Shown: piece after piece, positions 52,991 to 60,831 of the stretch
Layout of the letters: every line of letters begins with the position of its first letter
Numbering within the stretch: position 1 is the stretch's first letter
Source of the DNA: Myxococcaceae bacterium
Lineage (GTDB): Bacteria; Myxococcota_A; Polyangia; Polyangiales; Ga0077539
Direction of reading: 5' to 3'
Assembly: GCA_004297725.1 (NCBI GenBank)
Contig: SCUS01000195.1
Location: 62,001 to 126,000, forward strand
DNA length: 64,000 nucleotides
Notes under the pieces: model-generated
Seen by the model: the letters and a program-made list of their open reading frames with translations, nothing else
Database searches by the model: none
Told to the model about the DNA's origin: nothing
Program-made: the position numbers and the translations under genes

Positions 52991-53355
52991 GGGGGCGAAA
53001 CGGTTTCGACGTGGGTTGTGACGCGATCGATGGCACGACCGCCGGCCCGTAACGGCGTAAATACTGCGGGAATCAAGAGAAGCGAACGACAACGACGTTC
53101 CCTTCGCCGTCGCGGCCTAAGAACCCGTGACGCCGTGCTCCGACGAGCCTGCCAGTGCTTATCGGAGTGCGTAAATGAACTCGGCTGGCTTCACATCAGG
53201 GTGCCCCGGATGTGCGGCGAGATTCAGGGGGCGCTGGTTGGGTGGAGTGCCTGCCGATGAGCACGATACCTGACGAGAACTGATCATCGGCTATGTCGTG
53301 TAGAAGTCATCGTTGAGCACTTGCGGACCCGGGTTCGACTCCCGGCGCCTCCACC
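52991..53355 (+). ncRNA. ssrA: Transfer-messenger RNA
   Basis: The 5' end GGGGGCGAAACGGTTTCGAC is the tmRNA hallmark, and the 3' end has the T-arm GTTCGACTCCCGG and the acceptor GCCTCCACC. The acceptor stem GGGGGC pairs with GCCTCC (one G-U), and CCA must be completed after transcription because the DNA reads ACCC. The tag frame starts at GCG 53082 and ends at TAA 53118-53120, giving ANDNDVPFAVAA after the charged Ala. The tag ends AVAA rather than ALAA. tmRNA rescues stalled ribosomes; SspB-like and ClpXP would clear the tagged proteins. Confidence 0.97.
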
Positions 53356-53400
53356 CTCAAACCTCCTTGTTTTCAGCAGATTGACTGCGACAAGGGGTGT

Positions 53401-53434
53401 AACAAGCCCGACCGCTGACCCGGTCGGGCTTGTT
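53401..53434 (+). terminator. Rho-independent-like terminator of tmRNA
   Basis: A perfect 13-bp stem, AACAAGCCCGACC (53401-53413) with GGTCGGGCTTGTT (53422-53434), and an 8-base loop. It lies 46 bases after the end of tmRNA. Only a short T-rich tail (GCATTT) follows, as is common in GC-rich genomes. Confidence 0.8.
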
Positions 53435-53585
53435 GCATTTGGGGCAGCGCATCCTCATCGCGAAGGTCCGCTCGCAACGTCCCTCGTCCGCGCGTCAGCG
53501 GGAGGAGGTACAACCGCCGTTGCAGCCTGTGTGGGGCGCGGGAGATTGTCTGGCCCCCCGTCGCGGCTTCACAGGATTCGTTCAC

Positions 53586-56500
53586 ATGACTCGCCACGAC
53601 CGCGGCCTCTACGAGGTGCTCATCACCGAGACCCTCGACGCGCAGCTCCGCGACCTCGGCGATCGCCTCGAAGCTCGACGCGAGGGTCTCCGCTCGGCTG
53701 AGGCAGCAGACCGCGTCGCCCTCCACCTGGCGCGCGTCGTCCAGAGGGCTGTCGCCTCCGTCGACGACCGCGAGCGCGTGGCCGTGAGCATCGCCCTCGC
53801 GCGCCGACTGATCGCCGAGATCGAGGCGTCCATCACGGACGCGGACGCCCTTCCCGAGCGCCCGATCGAGCCAGGCGCCGTGCTGCACGCCATCACCGGT
53901 CGACGGCCTGACGGGAGCGCGGAGACGATCCCCGAGCCGCTCATCCCGCTGCTCGACACCACCCTCCTGACCAACGCGCCGGGCGAGCCGAGGGTGGGCA
54001 ATCAGGTCCTGACCGAGATCCTCTCCGCGGACCGCATCGATGTGGTGATGGCGTTCATCCGGCGCAGCGGCATCGCCCCGTTGCTCGGCGCGTTGCGCGC
54101 GCACTGCGAGCGGGGGCGCGAGCTGCGCGTGCTCACGACGACGTACACCGGCTCGACCGAGGCCCGCGCCCTCGACGCCCTGCGCGAGCTCGGCGCCGCG
54201 GTGCGCGTCTCGTACGACGCGAGCATGACCCGGCTCCACGCGAAGGCATGGCTCTTCCACCGGCGCTCCGGGTTCTCGACGGCTTACATCGGCTCGTCGA
54301 ACCTCACGCACTCCGCGCAGGTGAGCGGCCTCGAGTGGAACGTCCGTGTGTCGGGCGCGCGCAACCCCGACGTCGTCGACAAGGTCGGCGCCGTCTTCGA
54401 GAGCTACTGGAACAGCGGCGACTTCAATCCCTACCAGGCAGACGAGTTCGCGGCGCACACCGCGGCCCAGGCGCATCACGGAGCGAGCGTGACGCTCAGC
54501 CCGATCGAGCTGCGTCTCGAGGCCTTTCAGGAGCGCCTGCTCGAACAGATCGCGCTGTCACGCCTGCAGGGCCACCACCGCAACCTGCTCGTCTCCGCCA
54601 CCGGAACGGGAAAGACCGTCATGGCGGCGATCGACTACGCCCGCCTGCGTGAGGCGCTGCCCCGGGCGCGGCTGCTCTTCGTCGCGCACCGGGAGGAGAT
54701 CCTCGCACAGAGCCTCGCGACCTTCCGACACGGCCTGCGCGACCACGCCTTCGGCGAGCTCTGGGTGGGAGGGCGTCGGCCCCGGGACTTCGAGCACGTC
54801 TTCGCGTCGATCCAGAGCCTGCACGCGGGCGTGCTCGCGGAGCTGGCGCCGGACCATTTCGATGTGGTCATCGTCGACGAGTTTCACCACGCCGCCGGGA
54901 AGACCTACCGTGCGCTGCTCGAGCACCTGCAGCCGACGGAGCTGCTCGGGCTCACCGCGACCCCCGAGCGCAGCGATGGCCTCCCGGTGCTCGGCTGGTT
55001 CGGTGACCGAATCGCCGCCGAGCTCCGGCTCTGGGATGCGGTCGACCAGCACCGCCTCTGCCCCTTCGCGTACTACGGCATCCACGACGGCCTCGACCTC
55101 CGCGAGGTGCCGTGGCGACGCGGCCGCGGCTACGACATGGAGGGCCTTTCGAACCTCCTCTCGGCGAACGACGTGTGGGCGAGGTTCGTCCTCCAGCAGG
55201 TCGTCGCTCGGGTCGACAGGGTCGAGCGCATGCGGGCGCTGGGGTTCTGCGTCAGCGTCGCGCACGCCCGCTTCATGGCGCGAGTCGCCGTCGCGTCGGG
55301 CATCAGGGCGGTCGCCATCTGGGCCGACACGCCCGACGCCGAGCGCCACGCGGCGCTGCGCGACCTCGCGGACCGTCGGCTGAACGTGGTGTTCTCGGTC
55401 GACCTCTTCAACGAGGGCGTCGACGTCCCGAGCGTCGACACGGTGCTCCTGCTGCGCCCGAGCGACAGCCCGACCCTCTTCCTGCAACAGCTCGGTCGAG
55501 GGCTACGCCGGTGCCCCGGGAAGACCGTCTGCACGGTGCTCGATTTCGTCGGGCTGCACCGGGCGGAGTTCCGCTTCGACCGACGCTTCCGCGCCCTGCT
55601 CGGCGGGAGCCGCAAGGACCTCACCGCGCAGATCGAGGGAGGCTTTCCCTTCCTGCCCGCGGGCTGCCACATGGAGCTCGACCGCGTCGCCGCGGAGATC
55701 GTGCTTCGCAACGTGCGCGAGGCCGTTCCCTCGCGGTGGTCGGAGAGGGTCGACGAGCTACGACGCATCGCGGGGAGCGCGGGCCCGATCAGCCTGGCGG
55801 ACTACCTCGCGGAGACAGGCATCGAGCTCGATGAGCTCTACTCGGGCGGGCGGACGTGGTCCGACCTCTGCTCCGACGCCGGGCTCTCCGTGAGGGCGTC
55901 GGGGCCGCACGAGAAGGCGCTCCGCCGCGCCTGCGGGCGCCTGCTGCACACGGACGACTTGGTTCGCATCGAGGCGTACCGGGGGTTCCTGATGCGTGAC
56001 GCGGCGCCCGATCCGGAGGCGCTGCCGGTGCGAGAGCGACGCCTGCTGCGGATGCTGATCGGCGTCCTGGTCGACAAGGTCGTGACGAAATCCACGAAGC
56101 TCGCGGAGGGGTGCGCGCTGATCTGGGACCACCCCCAGGTGCGGGCGGAGCTCGTCGATCTCCTCGACGTCCTCTCGGGAACCATCGCGCACGTCGCCAT
56201 CCCTCTCGATGCCCGACCCGATGTGCCGCTCCAGGTGCACGCTCGGTATTCCCGTGTCGAGATCCTCGCGGCCTTCGGGGTCGGCGAGGGCGCGCGGGTA
56301 GCGCCCTGGCAGACCGGGGTCTATTGGGCGGCGGATGCAGCGTCCGACCTGCTCGCCTTCACGCTCGACAAGACCAGCGGGGGGTTCTCACCGACGACCC
56401 GCTATCGCGACTACGCCATCAGCCGAGAGCTGATCCACTGGGAGAGCCAGTCGAGGACCAGCGCCGAGAGCGAGACGGGTCAGCGCTATCAGCACCATCA

Positions 56501-56681
56501 GCGGAAGGGCAGCGAGGTGATGCTCTTCGCGCGCCTGCGCAGCGACGAGCGCGCCTTCTCGTTTCTGGGGCCTGCCACCTACGTGAGCCACGTCGACGAG
56601 TGCCCGATGGCCATCACGTGGAGGCTACGGCACCGGCTGCCCGGCGACCTGTTCGCCGCCTTCGCAGCCGCCGTGGCGTAG
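53586..56681 (+). CDS. PLD-nuclease/superfamily 2 helicase with DUF3427-like C-terminus
   Basis: A 1031-residue protein. Residues about 150-270 form a phospholipase D-type nuclease domain with one HKD half (LHAKAWLFH, His 218, and IGSSNLTHS). Residues about 315-660 are a superfamily 2 helicase: GTGKTVMA (about 340), DEFH (431-434), LTATPER and QQLGRGLRR. The end has FTLDKTSGGFSPTTRYRDYA and HWESQSRTSAESETGQRY, the DUF3427 pattern. Such proteins occur alone in genomes and some are suspected of phage defence; that is inference. The ATG at 53586 has AGGA upstream. Codon use is similar to neighbours. Confidence 0.88.
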   Translation: MTRHDRGLYEVLITETLDAQLRDLGDRLEARREGLRSAEAADRVALHLARVVQRAVASVDDRERVAVSIALARRLIAEIEASITDADALPERPIEPGAVLHAITGRRPDGSAETIPEPLIPLLDTTLLTNAPGEPRVGNQVLTEILSADRIDVVMAFIRRSGIAPLLGALRAHCERGRELRVLTTTYTGSTEARALDALRELGAAVRVSYDASMTRLHAKAWLFHRRSGFSTAYIGSSNLTHSAQVSGLEWNVRVSGARNPDVVDKVGAVFESYWNSGDFNPYQADEFAAHTAAQAHHGASVTLSPIELRLEAFQERLLEQIALSRLQGHHRNLLVSATGTGKTVMAAIDYARLREALPRARLLFVAHREEILAQSLATFRHGLRDHAFGELWVGGRRPRDFEHVFASIQSLHAGVLAELAPDHFDVVIVDEFHHAAGKTYRALLEHLQPTELLGLTATPERSDGLPVLGWFGDRIAAELRLWDAVDQHRLCPFAYYGIHDGLDLREVPWRRGRGYDMEGLSNLLSANDVWARFVLQQVVARVDRVERMRALGFCVSVAHARFMARVAVASGIRAVAIWADTPDAERHAALRDLADRRLNVVFSVDLFNEGVDVPSVDTVLLLRPSDSPTLFLQQLGRGLRRCPGKTVCTVLDFVGLHRAEFRFDRRFRALLGGSRKDLTAQIEGGFPFLPAGCHMELDRVAAEIVLRNVREAVPSRWSERVDELRRIAGSAGPISLADYLAETGIELDELYSGGRTWSDLCSDAGLSVRASGPHEKALRRACGRLLHTDDLVRIEAYRGFLMRDAAPDPEALPVRERRLLRMLIGVLVDKVVTKSTKLAEGCALIWDHPQVRAELVDLLDVLSGTIAHVAIPLDARPDVPLQVHARYSRVEILAAFGVGEGARVAPWQTGVYWAADAASDLLAFTLDKTSGGFSPTTRYRDYAISRELIHWESQSRTSAESETGQRYQHHQRKGSEVMLFARLRSDERAFSFLGPATYVSHVDECPMAITWRLRHRLPGDLFAAFAAAVA

Positions 56682-56697
56682 TGCCAGGGACGCTCGC

Positions 56698-56919
56698 TCA
56701 GGTCGGGCGAGGCGTGGCCGGGTAGCCCGCGGCCGCGAGGGCTCCGGCCAGTTGCGCGGCGCTGACGAGCGCCGGGTCGTGCCGCACCCGGACGGTCTTG
56801 TCGGGCGCCGAGGCGCTGACCTCGCCGACGCCCTCCAGCGCATCGAGGACCTTGGTGATGCGACGGGCGCACGACCCGCAGTGCATGCCGCCCACGTCGA
56901 ACAGGGACTCGGTGTTCAT
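56698..56919 (-). CDS. Heavy-metal-associated (CopZ/HMA) domain protein
   Basis: A 73-residue stand-alone HMA domain. The metal motif is VGGMHCGSCARR near residue 10-20, then the ferredoxin-like pattern (GVGEVSASAPDKTVRV, LAGALAAAGYPA). It would carry Cu(I) or another soft metal in the cytoplasm. Beside it lies the gene for a CorE-like sigma factor, divergent, which makes a metal-responsive pair likely. Confidence 0.9.
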   Translation of the reverse strand: MNTESLFDVGGMHCGSCARRITKVLDALEGVGEVSASAPDKTVRVRHDPALVSAAQLAGALAAAGYPATPRPT

Positions 56920-57112
56920 GTCTCGATGCCTCCTGCGGAGCCCGGTGATCATCGCGAGGCCCCGCTGCCGTGCCGACGCAGAGGGCGATCGGGCATTACG
57001 GTCTCGAACAGCGGCTGTAATCCCTCTCGAGCTGGCGCGTCTGCACGGCATCACCCACCCCCCCCCTTCGGACATGCCGCGGCCCCTGCCGGGTCGTAGG
57101 CTCAGGAGCCTC

Positions 57113-57652
57113 ATGGACCACGTCACCGCCTCGCTGCTCGGCGCGCGATCGACCTTCCTGGCCTTCCTCGAACGCCGGCTCGGCGATCGGGCGACCGCCG
57201 AGGACATCCTCCAGGACGCCTACGCGCGAAGCCTGACCCAGAGCGCGTCGCTCCGTCAGGATGAGTCCGCGCGGGCCTGGTTCTATCGGATCCTTCGAAA
57301 CGCGGTGATCGACCGCCGCCGCCGCGACGCGAGCCACGGCCGGGCCCTCGACGCCCTCGCGGCCGAGCTCGACGAGCCGCACGAGGCCCAGCCCGCGCTC
57401 GCCTCCGCGAGCTGCCAGTGCGTGCGCGGACTCGCGGCCACGTTGAAGCCCGAGTATGCCGCGGCGCTCCAGCAGGTCACCGTGGAGGGGCAGAGCGTAA
57501 AGGACTTCGCGGCGGCCCAGGGCATCACGGCCAACAACGCCGCCGTGCGGGTGTTTCGCGCCAGGGAGTCGCTGCGGGCCAGCGTGAGGGAGAGCTGCGG
57601 AGCGTGCGCAGACGACGGCTGCGTCGACTGCACCTGCGCCCCGACGCCGTAG
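57113..57652 (+). CDS. CorE-like (ECF44) metal-responsive sigma factor
   Basis: A 179-residue ECF sigma factor. Region 2: RATAEDILQDAYARSLTQSA and FYRILRNAVIDRRRR. Between regions 2 and 4 is a CxC motif (Cys 101, 103, CQC), and the C-terminal tail has Cys 162, 165, 170, 173, 175. This CxC plus cysteine-rich tail is the layout of CorE/CorE2 (copper, cadmium/zinc) of Myxococcus, in which metal binding to the cysteines activates the sigma factor without an anti-sigma factor. The start at 57113 has CAGGAG 4 bases upstream. Divergent to the HMA gene. Confidence 0.88.
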   Translation: MDHVTASLLGARSTFLAFLERRLGDRATAEDILQDAYARSLTQSASLRQDESARAWFYRILRNAVIDRRRRDASHGRALDALAAELDEPHEAQPALASASCQCVRGLAATLKPEYAAALQQVTVEGQSVKDFAAAQGITANNAAVRVFRARESLRASVRESCGACADDGCVDCTCAPTP

Positions 57653-57655
57653 CCC

Positions 57656-58192
57656 TCAGCCCACCTCCTCGGCCTCGATGGAGCGCTCCACGGTGCTGCG
57701 CCCGAGGTCGCACGTCGCGCAGCTCGAGGCCACGCAGCCCGCGTGGTGCTTCGTTCGCACGGTGATCACCGGCACGTCGGCGTGGCGGATGATCTCCTCC
57801 GCGATGCTGCCCATCGTCATGCGAGCGAGCCCGGTGCGCCCGTGCGTCCCCATCACGATCATGTCGGCGCGCACCTCCGCGGCGACCCCGAGGATGACCT
57901 CCGCGATGGGCCCGAACACCACGCGCCCCTCGGCCTCCACGCCCCGCTCGCGAGCGAGGCGTAGCTGCGGCGCCAGGTGCGCCTCGGCGTCCTGCCGGAG
58001 CAGCGCCTCGACGGACATCGCCTTCGGCGAACCGGTCGGCTGCACCGTCGCCGTCAGCGGGAGGCCGCGCGGGGGGTCGCTCGCGTGCAGCAGGAGCAGG
58101 CGCCCGCGAAACGCCTCGGCGAATCGGAGGGCCTCGGTGACGACGTGCGGCGCGCAGTCGGAGAAGTCGAGAGGGACCAGGATGATCGACAT
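57656..58192 (-). CDS. Universal stress protein A family, with C-terminal Cys cluster
   Basis: A 178-residue Usp protein. The N-terminus IILVPLDFSDCAPHVV and the ATP loop GTHGRTGLARMTMGS followed by VPVITVRT are the family hallmarks. An extra tail carries HHAGCVASSCATCDLG, a His/Cys cluster that could bind metal or react with sulfur species. Its 5' side faces the motif-rich region at 58.2 kb, shared with the YeeE/YedE operon. It converges with the CorE-like gene, whose stop is 4 bases away. Confidence 0.88.
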   Translation of the reverse strand: MSIILVPLDFSDCAPHVVTEALRFAEAFRGRLLLLHASDPPRGLPLTATVQPTGSPKAMSVEALLRQDAEAHLAPQLRLARERGVEAEGRVVFGPIAEVILGVAAEVRADMIVMGTHGRTGLARMTMGSIAEEIIRHADVPVITVRTKHHAGCVASSCATCDLGRSTVERSIEAEEVG

Positions 58193-58259
58193 GACCACCG
58201 AGCGTAGCAACGAGCGTGCGAGTGCGCTGGCCGCGATTTCCACATCGAAACGAAACACC

Positions 58260-58277
58260 ATGAAACATATGTTTCAT
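58260..58277. promoter_or_regulatory. 18-bp palindromic operator candidate
   Basis: ATGAAACATATGTTTCAT is a perfect palindrome, 67 bases upstream of the Usp gene and 143 before the YeeE/YedE operon. GAAAC repeats also precede it (58247 and 58252). The half-site TGAAACA/TGTTTCA recurs at 58385, 61653, 63417, 63496 and 63528. ArsR-family repressors bind sites of this kind of AT-rich inverted repeat; the protein is not in view. Confidence 0.65.
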
Positions 58278-58384
58278 CGGGCTTGATACATCGAGCGTCG
58301 CTCGGCCGACGAGATCCAGCGGCGGTGCAGCGCGCTACAGGCGGCATGCGGGTTGCTGCCAGAGCCAGGACACGACCTGGGCGA

Positions 58385-58391
58385 TGAAACA
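58385..58391 (+). promoter_or_regulatory. TGAAACA motif before YeeE/YedE operon
   Basis: Copy of the half-site, 29 bases before the start at 58421. Near an ACACTGTAC stretch that could be the -10 region. Confidence 0.4.
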
Positions 58392-58420
58392 GTCGTCGGG
58401 ACGACGGAGCAACACTGTAC

Positions 58421-58843
58421 ATGAACATTCCCATGGACTGGATTCGCGCCCTCGAAGGAGGTGCGCTCATCGGGCTGAGCGCCTCGCTGATGCTGGGGCT
58501 CAACGGGCGGGTGATGGGCATCTCCGGGATCGTCGGGGGGCTGCTCTCGCCCACCGCGGGCGACGTCGCGTGGCGGGCGCTCTTCGTCGCCGGGATCGTG
58601 GGCGGAGGACTGATCGCCCTCGCGACGATGCCCGGGGCCTTCTCCGGGGGCACGGCCTCGATGGGCCTCGTGGTGCTCGCGGGTCTCCTCGTCGGCGTGG
58701 GCACGCGCATCGGCAACGGCTGCACGAGCGGCCACGGGGTCTGCGGCATCTCGCGCTTCTCTCCGCGCAGCGTCGCGGCGACGCTGACCTTCATCGGCGC
58801 CGGGGCGGTCACGGTGCTGCTCACCGGCGGAGGTGCGAGTTGA
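58421..58843 (+). CDS. YeeE/YedE family protein (sulfur transporter half, PmpA-like)
   Basis: A 140-residue membrane protein with four spans. The motif [10 protein letters not shown] near residue 103-112 is the hallmark of YeeE/YedE proteins, in which the Cys moves thiosulfate or persulfide sulfur across the membrane. The split form (two short proteins) is known as PmpA/PmpB. It is coupled to the second half through a TTGA overlap. The locus holds a persulfide dioxygenase, which supports a sulfane-sulfur substrate. Confidence 0.9.
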   Translation: MNIPMDWIRALEGGALIGLSASLMLGLNGRVMGISGIVGGLLSPTAGDVAWRALFVAGIVGGGLIALATMPGAFSGGTASMGLVVLAGLLVGVGTRIGNGCTSGHGVCGISRFSPRSVAATLTFIGAGAVTVLLTGGGAS

Positions 58844-59298
58844 CGCCCCGGGCGCGCGCGTGGGCCGAAGGAGGCGTCGCGCTTCTCTCGGGCGTGATCT
58901 TCGCGCTCGGGCTCGCGGTCTCGGGGATGACCCGGGCCGAGAAGGTCGTCGGGTTCCTGAACTTCTTCCGGGGGTGGGACCCGTCGCTGATGTTCGTGAT
59001 GGGCGGGGCGATCGCGGTGCACGCCGTCGCCTGGCGGCTGATCAAGCGCCGCCCGTCGCCCCTGTTCTCGGCGCGCTTCCTGGTGCCGACGCGCCGCGAC
59101 CTCGACGCGCGGCTCCTCATCGGCGCGGCGATCTTCGGCGTGGGCTGGGGCCTCGGCGGCTTCTGCCCCGGCCCGGGCCTCGCGTCCCTGGTGACCGGCA
59201 CGCCCACCGCGCTCGCCTTCATGGTCGCGATGCTCGTCGGCAGCTTCGGGGCCTCGAAGGCCGAGCCCGCCATCACGCGAGCCCTCCAGCGCACCTGA
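58840..59298 (+). CDS. YeeE/YedE family protein (second half, PmpB-like)
   Basis: A 152-residue membrane protein with the second conserved Cys motif, [12 protein letters not shown], near residue 106-117. [20 protein letters not shown] and [11 protein letters not shown] are other family features. TTG at 58840 overlaps the stop of the first half, with GGAGG 7 bases upstream, so translation is coupled. The two halves would form one channel for thiosulfate or persulfide. Confidence 0.88.
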   Translation: MTPRARAWAEGGVALLSGVIFALGLAVSGMTRAEKVVGFLNFFRGWDPSLMFVMGGAIAVHAVAWRLIKRRPSPLFSARFLVPTRRDLDARLLIGAAIFGVGWGLGGFCPGPGLASLVTGTPTALAFMVAMLVGSFGASKAEPAITRALQRT

Positions 59299-59343
59299 CC
59301 CCCCGCCTCGCCGCCCTCGCGTCCCTCACGGAGACCCATCGCC

Positions 59344-60804
59344 ATGTGGAGAATCGCCGCCAACTCGGCGCTCGTCGTCGCGCTGTTGAGCGCCGTCGCC
59401 CCCCCGCTGGGGAGCCCCATCCGTCCGCCCTCGACGCTCCCGTCCCCGGCGCTCCCGCACTGCGCGGGCGGCGGTGAACCCGGGGCGATCCGCTTCCCTC
59501 GCAGCCCTGGAGGGACGCCCGAGGTCGACGCCGCCTGGCTCGCCGCCCACCGCTGCGGCGTGCGCGTGGTGGACATCCGCGAGGCCGACGAGATCACCGG
59601 CGAGCTGGGGCGCATCGACGTGGCCGCCTGGGTGCCCCTCGCCGGGGTCGAGCAGGCCGCGGAGTCGTGGGACCGCGACGCGCCCGTGGTGCTGGTGTGC
59701 CGCTCTGGGCGGCGCAGCGAGCGAGCGGCCGATCGCCTGCGCTCGCTGGGCTTCCACCGCGTCGCCTCGCTCACCGGGGGCATGCTCGCCTGGGGCGCGG
59801 CGTCCCTCCCGACGACCCGCGCCCCGATCGCGGCGCCCATCGCGCGCCCCGCGGCGGAGGAGGCCCCCGCGCCGTCGAGCTCGCTGGCCGAGCTCCGCGC
59901 CACGCTGACGCGCCCGGACGCCCTGATCTGGACGAGGGCCGCCACGCTGCTGGGAGCGAACACCGTGTCGTGCATCGACGGCCGCGAGGAGACCCCGGTG
60001 CTGGGCACGCCCGGAGGCGACGCGGGTGAGCTGGTGCTCTCGCTCGCGGCGCTGGAGCAGCTCCTGGGTCGCCCCCTCGACCCGGAGTGGATCACGGCGA
60101 TCTTCGACCGCTACGTCGACGCCTTCGGGCGCTTCTACCTGCACACCGACCGGCACGCGATCGAGCGCCTCGCGGACGCCCTCCGCGGCGACCCCCGCAC
60201 CGCCGCCACCGCGGCGACCTGGCGAGGCCCCGAGGACATCAGGGCCTTCGTTCGCTCCCCGCCGCCGGCGATGGAGGAGGCCCTGCTGGAGCACCTCGTC
60301 GCCCCGGAGAACGTGGGCTGCGGGCACATCCGGCTGATGATCACGCAGCCCTCGCGCTACGGCGTGCGCGAGGGGCTCGTGCGCGACGTGCTGCGCGCGG
60401 CCTTCCGCCGGGGCTGGCGCCGCCCGGAGCTGCTGGAGTACGCGATCCTGGACGGCGAGCACGAGGAGCGAGGGGTGCTGGAGGTGCAGATCGAGCACGC
60501 GGTGCACGCGCACACGCTGGTGCCGATGGTGGCGCCGCACGTCGGCACCCGCGAGCTCTTCGTGCTCCACCCGCAGGTGACGGCCTTCGTTCGCGCGGAG
60601 AACGCCTGGTTTCTGGTGGAGCAGCTCGCCCCCGCGGAGGCGGCCCGGGTGGACGCCGCGGCGCTGCGCTCCCGGATCACGGCGCTCGGCGCCCGGCAGC
60701 TCGCGGCGACGGTGGCCAGCCTGGCGCCGCACCTCCCTCACTACCGCCTTCGGATCAGCGCGCACGGACAGACCCTGGAGCCCATCTCCGCGAACGCCCG
60801 CTGA
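59344..60804 (+). CDS. Secreted rhodanese fused to carbonic-anhydrase-like domain
   Basis: A 486-residue protein. Residues 1-25 look like a signal peptide. Residues 55-155 are a rhodanese (VVDIREADEITGEL, active Cys 119 in CRSGRRS). Residues about 175-480 form a second domain with CIDGRE (Cys 210), GTPGGDAGE (221-229), YLHTDRHA (His 267, 271) and NVGCGHIRLM (Cys 326, His 328). CxDxR followed by a His/Cys site is the signature of beta- and zeta-class carbonic anhydrases, also used by CS2 and COS hydrolases. Sulfur transfer is well supported; the second activity is inference. The rhodanese is close to that of the dioxygenase at 62.3 kb. Confidence 0.75.
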   Translation: MWRIAANSALVVALLSAVAPPLGSPIRPPSTLPSPALPHCAGGGEPGAIRFPRSPGGTPEVDAAWLAAHRCGVRVVDIREADEITGELGRIDVAAWVPLAGVEQAAESWDRDAPVVLVCRSGRRSERAADRLRSLGFHRVASLTGGMLAWGAASLPTTRAPIAAPIARPAAEEAPAPSSSLAELRATLTRPDALIWTRAATLLGANTVSCIDGREETPVLGTPGGDAGELVLSLAALEQLLGRPLDPEWITAIFDRYVDAFGRFYLHTDRHAIERLADALRGDPRTAATAATWRGPEDIRAFVRSPPPAMEEALLEHLVAPENVGCGHIRLMITQPSRYGVREGLVRDVLRAAFRRGWRRPELLEYAILDGEHEERGVLEVQIEHAVHAHTLVPMVAPHVGTRELFVLHPQVTAFVRAENAWFLVEQLAPAEAARVDAAALRSRITALGARQLAATVASLAPHLPHYRLRISAHGQTLEPISANAR

Positions 60805-60831
60805 CCCCCCGCCCCCTTACCTTCGGGGACG

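Noticed and set aside
53018-53260. An 80-residue open frame on the plus strand.
   Set aside because: It lies inside the tmRNA, whose ends and tag frame are clear; the frame has no protein features.
53320-53600. Integration (att) repeat of the tmRNA 3' end around the helicase gene.
   Set aside because: I found no second copy of the T-arm/acceptor sequence downstream by eye and no integrase gene.
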